From positions 1 to 59,039 of the forward strand of contig WSUB01000217.1 in NCBI GenBank assembly GCA_019633425.1: a stretch of DNA of 59,039 bases. Reading direction: 5' to 3'. Below are positions 11,416 through 22,643 of this stretch, in pieces. The notes under the pieces are model-generated. The model had not been told where the DNA came from and searched no databases. It was given only the letters and a program-made list of their open reading frames with translations. The translations under genes were made by a program, and so were the position numbers. Each line of letters begins with the position of its first letter. Within the stretch, counting starts at the first letter, position 1. This DNA comes from Tulasnella sp. 424 (taxonomy: Eukaryota; Basidiomycota; Agaricomycetes; Cantharellales; Tulasnellaceae).

Positions 11416-13259
11416 TCACTGGGAATGCGATGTCTCTGGACCAGGATTCTGTTGGATGGGATGTTTCCGCATGTATTCAGCAACAATTGGTCCAAGAGAG
11501 TCCTTAAGCCGCTCCGCAAAATCTCGATCCGCAAGCATGGGGAAGGGGATGTACTTCTCATACTCTGAATGGTCGAAAGAAATTAGCGACAACTTGGCAC
11601 GCTGAGGTTTAAATGAAGGGGGGAAACTTGCCTATTAGTCGCAGCCTGAGGAGCTCGTGGTCCTTCGCGAGGGCATTGATGTACAGCTGAGCGTGTCCAG
11701 CCACTCCCCCTCTAATACGCATCACCATCTGGTACGTCTCTCGCACCTCTGTCCATCGCGAAACATCCCGATTGACCGGACCGTCTCCCGTATCGCCGTC
11801 GAAATTGAGGGTAATGGGGGACTGTGTTATAGCGGAGAGGAACTCCGTCATGGCGTTGACATGCTCGCTCGCCAATCTCGACCCTCCCACATTGAGGGCG
11901 CGAAGGTTTGGAGTAAATGCGCACCATGGATAATCAGGAGGGGGTTGAAGATGGGGAGTGGGAGGGTGTTCGCCATTGAGATCGACGTACACACCCAACT
12001 CCTCTAGTAAGGGAAACGAGGCCGCAATCGACCAGATAGCTCTCGGAGACAGGCCAACTTTCTCCCTTTGGAAGCCGTGGGGCCACAACGAAAGACGATA
12101 CAACCGGGGCCACGCCTTCCCCATCTGCCGAATCTCTTCTTCGCTCAGAGCCATCCCGTTGTCCGAAACTATCTCCACATTCTCCAAGGTATGAATTTCG
12201 AGCAGCGGGAGAATGTAATCGAAAGTCATGGAAAAGGCGGTATTTTCCCGTTTCAAGAAAACGACGCCGAATTCCATGAGGTTCGAACAAAGGCCTGGCA
12301 AGGTCCCCAATAGTCGGATGCACGCTTCTGGTTGGTCGGCCATCATCACGAGATCCAAACTTTCGAGTTGTTGCGGGGCTTTTACGAGGTCGAGGAGGGA
12401 TCGATGCTCCGACGGTTGAAAGGGTGGTATAGTGAGTGCCGCGAGCCGTTCCTGGTTCGCTAGGAACCGTGTGAGGGAGGGAATGCACCCAGAGGCATCC
12501 GACTTGGGCCTTGTCAACAGGTGGAGCTCGCTGAGCCGTACGTCGGGAACGTTCGAAAGGCCGTCCAGGAAACGAGCGATGATGGGTGCACCGCAAGGAA
12601 ACTCCTCCCTGATGACGAGCTGCTCGACTGAGGACGACATAAACGGGATCAAATGCCAAAGGGTATGACTATGGCTTCGAAGCGTCCAGTCTATCGACTT
12701 GAGGTTCGGGAGCAGTGGGCCGAAGTTTCCTGGCTTGCATGCGGTCAACTGGGTGATGACTTCTTGCGATAGGATGCGCGAAGGTCCATGCGGCTCCTCG
12801 GGTCCATCATGGTGAGTGAGGATCCGTATTCTACGGGCGTACTCCTGGAACCTCGACCAGTTAACCGGGAAGCGGTCATTTTGAAACGTCTGCAGAAGAT
12901 CTTGGATTAGGCCAGAAATGAGGCAGTTAATTTACACCAACCCAGATAGCGGGCCAGCCTTCCGGCCATAGCGGAGAGAGGACGTTTAAAAGAGGAAATA
13001 GCGAGTCCATCTCCCTCCAGAGGACGTCCAGGGCAACTTCACTGATTGTCCTGCTGATAAGTGCCCCGGAAGCACAGTCCGCATCTTCGGAGTATTGGAA
13101 AATATTTCTAATAAGTTCAGGGATCGTAAGAACTCGATGCGGCTGCTTTTGAACAGGGTCTTCGCCGTGAACTGAAGAACAAAAACGTAAGATGAACGCC
13201 GAACAGAGAGAAGGATGGAAAACCTTACGTGGGGGCGAGGAAGATCTGTCTAAATCCAT
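11416..13259 (-). CDS. F-box protein with leucine-rich-type C-terminus
   Basis: Typical agaricomycete F-box protein, expected to act as the substrate receptor of an SCF ubiquitin ligase. Exon 1 (ATG at 13257-13259) includes HRVLTIPELIRNIFQYSED and GALISRTISEVALDVLWREM, the F-box. A large central exon (11609-12748 plus upstream sequence) carries irregular leucine-rich stretches such as LPNLKSIDWTLRSHSHTLWH and LFPLLEELGVYVDL-like repeats. The last exon reads EYEKYIPFPMLADRDFAERL and ends HSQ-stop at 11416. The junction into this last exon needs a GC-AG intron of about 67 nt (GCAAGT donor, CTAAT branch, CATTCAG acceptor). Reading through instead stops within six codons at 11609. Substrate unknown. 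The F-box call is good; the last exon is an inference. Confidence 0.75.
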
Positions 13260-13839
13260 TCAAATACTGGGATAAATAAGATGGTCTCTAAGTAAGCAGA
13301 ACTCTCGATGAGCAGAGGGGATTGGTCGGAATAAAGAAGTGATGTTTTTTGTCGCGAACTGTGATGTGGCTTGTTGCAACGGAAACCTTCTCACGGCGCG
13401 GCGTCCGCATCTGTCAAGCGCACCGCACTCGTGTCCCCCCTCAGAGTCGGGTAAAACCCCATCAGTCTCTAGCCTATATAACATCCTTTCTTTTGAAATG
13501 TACCGCATAAATGATTTGCCGCATATAAGATACACTCCAAGGGCGATCACTGGCGAGAAAGGCTCGGTTCCCCGTTCCCCGACGACGACCAATCACGCCA
13601 ACACCTCGCAGCTTTTAACAGCACCTCGGGCTCTAAGGATACACCAGTGTCCGCCTTAGAGTGCCACAGGTTAGTTGCAAGTGCACCATCGGCACCAAGT
13701 CAGGTTGATTACAACTGTAGGAAATTAATGGCATAGATCGCATAGAGTGGGTTTACAAAAGCTTAAGTACTGTAGACGGAAAAGGTCCAGAAACATAGTG
13801 AAAGGTTCGTGAAAGATCCTGCGGCATACATACATACAA
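13260..13839. other. Intergenic region between F-box gene and G7
   Basis: A 580-nt spacer with the F-box start on its left and the G7 3' end on its right. It holds a TATA-like CTATATAA near 13470. Short open frames on both strands show no recognisable motif. I see no gene in it. Confidence 0.35.
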
Positions 13840-16341
13840 CTACCTCCTCCTCCTACTCGGTCCCACCCAATCAGAGACAAGAACATTCGGAGCGGCAGTC
13901 TTCCGACTACTCCTCCGTATATTGGCGGCGGCCGCAGTCGTTCCCGTCCCAGCAGTTTCGGTAGACCCTGAAACGATTCGCCTACGAGGTCGATTACGTG
14001 GCCCGCCGACAGATTCCCGAGCAGAGCGCCCGATTTCAGAGAGCGGCGCGGGTGTTGTGCCGGCGAATGGAGCGGCGTCCTCTGGAGGTGCGGTCGCGCG
14101 CATGGTAGCGTCGATTGATCGCGTCACGGTGGTACGACCTCCTGCGCGCGTTGGTTTCTTGAATTTCGATTGGCGAACGGCACGTTGAGTTAGCGCTTTA
14201 GGTTTTTCTGAACCCGGTCGACGAGGTTTCGCTGTAGACACTTTTCTCGACCGCTTCGTCCTGGCGGGTTGCTCTCCCTGCATAGCCTCAGCGGTTCTCT
14301 TCCGGCTCAAAACCTTCTTCCCACTCAAGCCCTCGTCAATTTCATGCGCTACGAAGTTCCACCGCAATTCTCGCGATTTGACCGCAAACTCCATCAATAA
14401 CGGCCCTTGGTGGTCCTCCGCGTACACCGCTTGCCTAACCACAATGGTTCGGGGATACGCTTTACGATGTTCCATATCCAACGTCTGCGAGATCTGCACC
14501 GTCCGAACGAGACAAAAGTCCGATTCCTCCAACGCGCCGTAAGACTCGGAAGCCCTGACTGCGGAAGAGACATCCGGTTTCTTGAGGAGTTTATCGATCC
14601 GTTTCGCTGCATCTTGCGTTACTTCCGAATCTTGGTGCGTAAGATGGGATTGGACGGGGTGTTCCATTGGGACCGGCCAGGCATCTTCACAGCACCCCAT
14701 ACTGCAACGCATCCAGTACGCCAGGAGTCGAAGAGCGTTAGGCTTGGACCCTGCTCCAAGGCTGAGTGCAGTTGAGAAAGGTGACGGGGGCGGGGGAGTA
14801 GTGGCGTGGACAGGCTCGGTGATGAAGGCTAGCGAATACGATTTGTTGAAGGCGCCGGATGCCATGTGCGTGTAGGTAGCGATGGTGAAGTGCAAAACTT
14901 TGAGCTGGCGACAGAGATCGTAGACTGCTGCCCAAAGCGCCTCGTGTGGAAGGAATTTACGTTCGCCCCGAACACCGTCCGAGTACTCTTGTGGCGAGGT
15001 AAAGTCCGATAAGCTCTGTTGAGGGAAGGCCCTGGGGTCCTTGCAGTTAGACCCAGAACGTAGATGGTTGAGAACTAACGAAATTTTACATACCATGGTG
15101 GAAGGGTGACGACTAGCATCCCCAAAGCCCCTTTGTCCCTCCCATTGACAGGATCCACTTCGCCCGGTTTACCCCAGACCATCCAGTCAAGGTCCTTAAA
15201 CGGCGCCACTTCTAGCTGATCCGTTTCTGAACCCGCGCCGTCGATGGTCAAGCCATGAACATCGACTTTCCGTGCGCAAGCATGCTCCCAAGCCTCCTGT
15301 TGGTCCATCCACCTCCACCCACGGGTCGCTCTACCCTCCGAGACATGCAAAGCACTCGAAGCAGTGTCCAAAAGAGTACTTCGAAGCGCCGACAAGAGTC
15401 GCGAGGTGGGATCGTCGCCCACAGAGAGCTGCGGTGATGTCCTTCCTCTAGGAGATTCAGAGCGTGAATCAGTCGAAAAGTTGGCGGAAGGAGCTTTGGA
15501 TGTTGATGACAACGGGCTGTCACTTCTGCGGATCCGTGTACTCCTCAGGCTGTCGACTTCGGTCGAGGAACTGGAATCCTCCGATTCTCCGTCGGTGCTG
15601 GGTGTTGCTGCGCGGCAGGCGTTGAAGTTCTTCGCTTTCATTCTCCAGGCAACTTTAGCAGGATTGACCACAAGTTCGTCGGGAATCAAATCGTCTTCCG
15701 GTTCGTTGAAGCCGAGAAAGAGGTCCGGTCGAACGTGGTGGAGAGACTCGACATCCACTCGGCGAGGGATTCGAGAGGTGCTCCCTGCGGAAAGGGTGAG
15801 TTAGCTGAGAACACTTCATACAGAAGGTGAACTCACAAGATTCACAGAGCCTCTTCATATCTCCCATCCCGATCCGCTCTATCCCAACCAACGTCCTTCG
15901 CCCGGAACTTGGCTTCACCACAACCGGGTTCGTAACAGCTCTGATCTTCCCCTTCACGGAGGGTCGCTTCTCCCGAATCTTCTTCACCCTCTTCACCCAC
16001 TCCGCCCGAGACTCCTCCGGCATTGGCGGTACGTACGCCATCGAAATGTACCCTCTCAAATCCTCCAGAGGATCGAGAAGCGGTTCCGAGTAGCTGCTTC
16101 CTTCTCCTGCCGTTGCTCCAACTATTGACGCGACGTTTGCTGATGGTGCGAGAACGAGCTCCGAGGACGAAGAAGAGGCGAGGTCTCCGTGGTCGTTTTC
16201 GTCGATTGAAGAGCTTGTGTCGTCGAGGATTTGCTCGGCCAGGACCCTCGAGGAAGCATCGAATGCGATTGGATATGTTGTTGCGATGAAGTTGGTGTTT
16301 CTTGCTGGTGTGGTTGCATATAAATGTGAAAAGACGTCCAT
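13840..16341 (-). CDS. Unrecognised large Ser/Arg-rich protein (G7), parent of three relics in the window
   Basis: I do not recognise this family. Three exons join in frame: 16341 to about 15832, about 15779 to 15082, and about 15024 to 13840, giving roughly 800 residues. The start MDVFSHLYATTPARN is the only sensible ATG. Visible parts: a Ser-rich acidic stretch (DDTSSSIDENDHGD and ASSSSSELVL), KRVKKIREKRPSVKGK and KRLCES near the first splice, a second Ser/Thr-rich run, then a possibly folded part with HEALWAAVYDLCRQLKVLHF, LRLLAYWMRCSMGCCEDAWP and RKAYPRTIVVRQAVYAEDHQ. A basic, low-complexity tail with many Lys-Arg pairs ends in VGPSRRRR. The basic tail suggests a nuclear protein, by inference. 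It lies divergently about 1.0 kb from KTPR-A, and this same head-to-head arrangement is echoed by decayed copies upstream of KTPR-C, -E and -F. Confidence 0.65.
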
Positions 16342-17366
16342 ATCTTCAACGTTCAGACCAGTGAATGTTGGGGGTCAAAGAAATTAAAGAGTGATAATGA
16401 TACAAGTTGAACACGAGCCTAACGATACAGTTGGAGAGGGAGGGACTGAAGAGGAGAGAACAATAAGGATTAGTTGCAGGCTCGGACGGCGCGAGGTCTC
16501 TTAATGGTGCTCACCCTCATTATGCGGTCCCGCGTCAAAACAATACACTGTGTCATTCGACCAACCGTATCCACAACACAGTCAGGGCACATCTCGTTCT
16601 AAAAGGCAACCTCCTTTCACCCATTGTACATTCGACTTTACTCAGGTTGTACTTGATTGCATCAGTTCCGATTCCTGAAACGACTCCCGTCGGCCAATGT
16701 TCATGTTTGGAGAGTCGCCGCTCATTGTCAACCGTTTCACATCCCGTTCGTTGAGACCGTCGGGCGTCGATGATTTGATGAAAGCTGAGATCCGTAGAGT
16801 ATAATGATCCCCAAGTATCTGACGGGAATAGCAGTTTGGGTTCATGCGTGTCTATGTATGTCTTGGCAGCCGTGGTGGAAGACCGGGCGAAAGTTTTAAC
16901 CAACCCTTCGCGCCCCGACATCATCCGATGCGAATGCGACAGATTGAGAGCCCTACTGTATCTGCGGGGACAGACGGGGACGACCGCGGTCCGCGGGCAA
17001 CTGGAACGGAACCTTTCCTCGCAGAAACCCGTCTTCTAGTTACAGTTGAAACTTTGACGGCGATCTCGGGCTCCACGGCGAATAGGAACCGTGGGACAGT
17101 AGACGTCAGAAGCTCCTTTGTTCGTGAAGACCAGGCAATGATTCTAAAGAAGCTACAGGCGCCCGTGGCTTGCCCATTGCACCGCACGCAGTCACGAAGA
17201 GGAGGGTTCCACTGCGGGTGGTGAAAGAGTCTGCGCGGCTTTGCCCTCATCAATTCACCACCCAGTGCCCCCTAGACCCTCCATCCCCCTCCCAACGTCT
17301 TTGCGAAACCCACCCGAGAACGCGGGTACCTATAATCACCTAGACTGTTATCGCTTAAAAAAACGT
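16342..17366. promoter_or_regulatory. Divergent spacer between G7 and KTPR-A
   Basis: About 1.0 kb shared 5' flank of two divergent genes. Part of it (16500-16530, ATGGTGCTCACC then TTATGCG) recurs next to the G7 relics at about 31178, 43242 and 51170, so the duplicated unit includes the G7 upstream flank. Short open frames here do not splice into anything recognisable. Confidence 0.4.
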
Positions 17367-20009
17367 ATGCAGCATTACGGAAACCATGACGCCGGCCCTT
17401 CCGCTTTACCTCTCTCATCGTCCGACCCAAACCGCGATTTTTCCTCTGACACCTTCCAACCGAGCATCGCGCTGGTACGTCCTAAAGAACTATCAAAGAG
17501 TAATTTCAATAGCTTACCAAAACATATTTTTCCTCATAGAGGGATAAGCTCAAGGAGCTTGCGGATCGGCGAATTGATATCTCCTCCATCGAATTCGTAA
17601 ACGGCGCACCCGAGATCCGTGGAGGTTATGCAACAGTTTCACGAGCCGTTTTGGTCTCTCCCTCTAGTGGTCAAGACAGAAGGAGCCAATCCAATCCGGC
17701 GAAAAGGGACGGTCTCGACTTACCTGGTCCTGCTGGAGATGGGTCTCAGCGACGGAAGGTCGGTGCCCGTCGGCGGCTGAGGATTGGCAGTGACGATGAG
17801 CGACTAATCGATTCCAACCCCATAGAATGTAGCAGTAAAGAAAATGAATAATTCGGATGACCAAGAGCGTGTATTAGGGGTAAGAAGACTCTGGCCAATC
17901 GTCGTAGGAGTTCCAGCACTGAGGTCTTTCGGTTCAGTCGACACTCAGGGAAGCCGAATTGCTCGTCGGACTTTCTCACGAAAACATCATCAAACTAGAA
18001 GGATTCGTGGAGGACTCGTCCAAGGCTGTAATGTGGCTGGTCTTTCTCTGGGCGGAGAACGGGACCTTGAAGGAATTTATCGCTTCGGCCGACTGGGAAA
18101 TCCCAGAACGAATTTGGCTGGTAAGATCCAACTACCTTTTTTCCGACCCAGCTCTGAGACTCTGTATTTCAGATTGACGACGTAGCTAGGGGGGTTGAAT
18201 ATCTCCATAGCCGACAGCCGCCCATACGCCACGGCGACCTCAAATGCGTACGTTCCGCTGAGGGCATCATAATGAACCCACTGGCAAACCTCGTTCCTCT
18301 TTTACAGATAAACATAGTGGTCAACTCTGAATGCCGTGCGGTAATTACCGACTTTGGGTGCGCTCGTTGTCTCGTAGCCCAGGACCTGGAGAAGCAGTTA
18401 GGCCAAGCTGAAAACAATGCGCAAGCACTGGCAGCACCGTCGCTTGAAGCAGCGTTCTATGGTTCGACCAACACCATCAGCATCACACTGACAGGGAATC
18501 AGTACACTCTTCGTTGGGCTGCCCCAGAGCTGCTGATGGAAGGCAAAGCAAGCCTTAAGAACGACGTCTGGGCATTGGGGTGGGTTGCGTATGAGGTAAA
18601 GTTCAGCTTCATATCTTCTTCACAACCGAGTCTCAGACATAAACCCCACTATAGGTGATGACCAACTCGATTCCGTTTCAAGATGTTGTCCACGATACCA
18701 TCGTTATCCTACGAGTCGTTCAGGGGGATCTCCCTTCCATCACCGACAACGTTCGCATGTCACTGATTCAGGCGCTCTGTTCCCTCATGCTTGGGTGCTG
18801 GAGCATCGACCCCCATAAACGACCGACTGCTGAGGAATTTCGAAGCTCAACTAAATGGATGGTGAGTAATGCTGATTTAGGGTCAATGGTTAAAGACATG
18901 CGATTAACCAAGTTTAAATACAGCCTAGGGTGAGGCCAACCCCGATACGAACCGCAGACACAGCGGCCTCTCGGGCCCGTTCTCCGGAGCTTCTGATGAA
19001 ACTTGGAGATTTGTACAGGAGACAGGGTGAATACGAGAACGCCTCAGACTTCTTCACCAAAGCTCTGAGTAGCTATAGGGATGTCGGTGACAGTGAAGGG
19101 ATGGCCATGGCACTGGTAGAGCTGGCCCAGGTGCATCGGCATCGAAATGAGTACCGTCAAGCCGTCACGTTCTACTCCCGGGCCCTCAAAATCCGGACCG
19201 ACATCGGCGACAGGCAAGGGAGAGCCGACGCTCTGCAGGGTCTCGCTGACGTGCATCGGCTTCGAGACGAGTACAGCCAGGCCGTCGAATTCTACTCCGA
19301 GGCCCTGCAAATCCGCACCGAGATCGGTGATAAACGAGGGAGCTCCTACGCTCTTTGGGGTCTCGCGGACGTGCATCGACTTCGAAACGAGTACGCCCAA
19401 GCTGTCACGTTCTACTCCCAGGCCCTGCAAATCCGCACCGACATCGGCGACAGGCACGGCAGAGCCGACTCTCTATACGGTCTCGCCCAGGTGCATCGGG
19501 CTCGAAAGGAGTACAGCCAAGCCGTCGAATTTTACTCCGAGGCCCTGCAAATCCGTACCGACCTGGGCGACAAGCAAGGGAGGGCTGACGCGCTCTGGGG
19601 TCTTGCTGAGGTACATCGGGGTCAAACGGAGTACGGCCAGGCCGTTACATTCTACTCCGAGGCCCTCCAGATCCGCACTGAGATCGGCGACAGGCAAGGG
19701 AGAGCCGAGACTCTGCAGGGTCTCGCTGGGGTTCACCGGCTTCGAGGCGAGTACAGCAAGGCCGAAAAATCTTACTCCGAAGCCCTCGAAATCTCTATCA
19801 AAATCGGAGACCGATATGGGAGAGCGTTTACTCTGGTGGGCCTTGCTGCCGTATATCGCGATCAGCGTGACTACGGTACCGCAATTCGTCTGTATTCCGA
19901 AGCCGCTGAAGTCTGGGAACAAATCGGACATACTCAAGGTGCAGCCCGCGCTTCGGGCCAAGCTGCTGAACTCCGTCTTGAGCTGTCCAAGCGAGAAGAA
20001 AGTACATGA
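17367..20009 (+). CDS. KTPR-A: kinase domain fused to eight 40-residue TPR units
   Basis: Eight exons (17367-17474, 17540-17758, 17826-17879, 17938-18120, 18173-18247, 18308-18595, 18655-18861, 18924-20009) give 739 residues. Residues 1-36 are a Ser-rich head starting MQHYGNHDAGPSA. The kinase domain follows: loop RGGYATVSRA, VAVKKM (ATP-binding Lys), REAELLVGLSHENI (helix C Glu), HGDLKCIN (catalytic Asp), ITDFGCAR, RWAAPELL, DVWALGWVAYE and HKRPTAEE. The HGDLK form and short insert pattern fit TKL-like fungal kinases. A Ser/Pro-rich insertion of about 35 residues lies between the glycine loop and VAVKK. Exon 8 encodes eight TPR units (18990-19949) such as DVHRLRDEYSQAVEFYSEAL, then a cap. 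No signal peptide or membrane segment. Predicted cytosolic sensor kinase; substrate and ligand unknown. It belongs with KTPR-B in one subgroup (TISITL and ALGWVAYE motifs). Confidence 0.88.
18990..19949 (+). repeat. KTPR-A TPR array, 8 units of 120 bp
   Basis: Eight in-register 120-bp units in one exon, each coding 40 residues with core GLAEVHRLRNEY plus QAVTFYSEALQIRTDIGD. First and last units diverge as caps. Confidence 0.9.
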
Positions 20010-22643
20010 TGTTTCTTGGAGACTTTCGGATTGTTGATTCTAGTCTGACATTCGCCCACGTATACGACGTACGAGTTTCCTTGTTTTAATGTTCTGTCAG
20101 CTTGTGGGCCGACCTTCCGTCCTCTTCATCTCTTCATATTCCCCGTGATAGAATACTTACGATCACTTTCTTTCAATCTGCTCTCCTTCTGACAAACCAA
20201 CGACCTTCTTTTTTGTTTCTCACACTGTATATGTTGCATATTGCATATCCGCATCGTTTGATATGATCGAACAAGCTCACTTGGGAAGCGAGAGGTGGTC
20301 GTGCGTGGAGATGGGAACAGAGTCTCTCTCATTAGCCCTTTAGATCGCCCCGTTACATTACCATCGTTGCTTTACCGGGTATCTACTACGGTTTCAAACG
20401 TTTATCATGGCTCGGACTAAAATTAAGACACTCGGGGTGGACTCTGATTGCTTCGTTTCGCTTGACTGCCTTGGTTCCATAACCTCCACCCCCGACGACC
20501 GTTCCCTTCTTGCTTGTTCGTTTCTTTCAATTCCATGTTCGCCGAAACGGAGATTTATGACAGAATTAGCGTTCGAACTGCCGAAATCCCGCAGCCACCA
20601 AATTGGCGGGGGGCGTCAGGCGGCAAGCAGGTGTTCAAAGTCTCAGCATAAGTGAATCTCAAGCTGAAGCTCAGCAGACCAAGAGGGTCAAATTATGTGC
20701 TGTAAACGAGCCCGTGTGATTGTTAATACACCTGGTTGCTCCTTACCGACCACTCGCTACTGAGAGACGTCAATCTTGCTCTGTCGACGAGACGTGCAGA
20801 CTTTGCTGACATCCAACCTAGCGACGGCGGGCTTCGGAGGAAAGGGGGTTAAAAGGCAATGTGGTTCTGGCAACTATCGTTCGGAACTTGGTGGGCGGAC
20901 GAACAGAGAAAAGTCGACCGTCATAGAACTTCGATTCGATGCAGGAATGGGTGACGGAAACGTTGCTCACACAAGGACGGGACGGCCATGCCCTCCAGAA
21001 AAGCATACAAAGAAACAGGACTGAGACAAAGCAAAAATTCCCATATTAGGCAAGTTTTTATATGAATTCATTTATGTTCTTTGTCTGTTTCAGTCCCAAA
21101 ACAGGCCCATTTCCTGCGTGTGGATCACGTGAGTCCTTTGGTCTGTTGCACCTCCTAACCCGTTCATACCTTTTTTCCTAGGCCCTTGCCAACGACTCGC
21201 GTCGAGCAAATTCTTCCTCCTAAGTTTTGTCAAGATCTTTCACCAAAAGGGCGTCATTTGGAGAGTTCTCGCTTAGGAGGTGAACGGCGACCTTCATGGA
21301 CCCGTTCTGAGGAACAATAGATTCCGGGCCGTGTTTCGTGAGTTTTTTCGCCCGTTTTTGAGAGCGTATTTCCCTGTCGTTATATGCTCGAGTCCACTCG
21401 TCTCAACGGCATTCCTTTCACTTTCAAACTTTGTCATGGATTCCTGGTCGTCGAAAAGGAGGTTAACCTCCGTTACGTCTTCACTTCACTTGAAGTCCGA
21501 TCGCTGAAGTGGACGAGTCGTTGAAGGGCATGAGAGCTCGATACTGGGTTGAATCCTTGTTCCATCTGACGAGACTCGAGATTAATCATGGAACTTGATG
21601 CTCGAGAGCAAAAACGGACCTCACCACGACGGCTCTTTGGTTGGCGTCTTCTTGAGACCGAGAGAGCTCGGGGTTGAAATGGGAGAAGTGATGACCCATC
21701 GGCCCGAGGGCGAAACGAGATTCTTCTGGGCTCTTTTAGTTTTGCAGGGGCTTCTTGATGGCTTGTTAAAAGAGCCTCATGCACGATGCAAACTTGCCGG
21801 GGGAGAACCTCGACCTCTGAAGTGTCCCTACTATGTACTCGCTGTTAACAATTTGGCTGGAGACGGAGGCGTGGCATCAATCCAGCTGTCTCTCCACGTC
21901 AAGGTACCGTGTTCCTGGCGTAAAAAACGCAAAGCCATTTCCTCGGAAGCGAGAGAGGGCGAAGATCGGCAAACGGGCTAAGAGGAGGTACCTGACAGCT
22001 TTTACTTGGGAGTCAACAGCGTTGCTATTGATGTCATGCTACTTCCTGGTTGAGGCAGTGGACACTGAAGAGCCCGACTCAACATGCATACTCTCTCAGT
22101 GGCTCGGTCATAAACACATTGGATGAATGATGAACGGGGTGATTCTCAAGGGCAATGGCTGGAAACCGTCCGGAGATTTCCGACGCCGGTTGGTGGGCTT
22201 GGCGAATAGAAGTCAGGACAGAGGGATATTTATAGTCGTGTATAATCTGCGAAAAACTGTTCTTACGGCATGATTGATATTCGGCGAAAATACCTCTTGA
22301 TTGTTAGGCACATCCCAATTTGCACCTGTTGTCTTATCTTGCGGCCGCGTGACCGTGTGAGGGTTCATTGTGATGGCGCGGTTGGAGGGACCTTCGACAG
22401 CAACTATGTACCTACAGGCCTTCTGTAGGACTACAGCGACGTGGCTATCATTAACCTAGCCAGGGGAGGAATTTTGCGATGCGGTTCTGGGGGGATGAAA
22501 ACTCCCGCGTCCTTTTATATCCTCTGGTCTGCCACGAACCACGACTGAATCCTTTTTCAACGCACCATCCGTTCCCCTTCTCGACAAAAGCCAGCTAAGC
22601 ACGCCGACTTGTAACATCCCCTGGCCATTGCCTACCGCACTCA
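20010..22643. other. Spacer A-B: 3' flank of KTPR-A and diverged 5' module of KTPR-B
   Basis: No gene seen. From about 20440 the sequence is a diverged relative of the 5' modules of KTPR-E and -F. For example, the stretch 20550-20640 aligns by eye with 43985-44070 (the GGCGTCAGGCGGCA part), and 21720-21830 aligns with 44630-44730. Unlike later spacers it has no visible relic of G7, the NADH dehydrogenase or gene X. Open frames inside are by-products. Confidence 0.5.
22347..22361 (+). promoter_or_regulatory. Conserved 15-mer upstream of KTPR-B
   Basis: GCGTGACCGTGTGAG occurs 283 nt upstream of the KTPR-B ATG, and the same or a one-base variant lies upstream of D, E and F. It is a candidate regulatory site, although shared ancestry of the flanks could also explain it. 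Confidence 0.35.
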
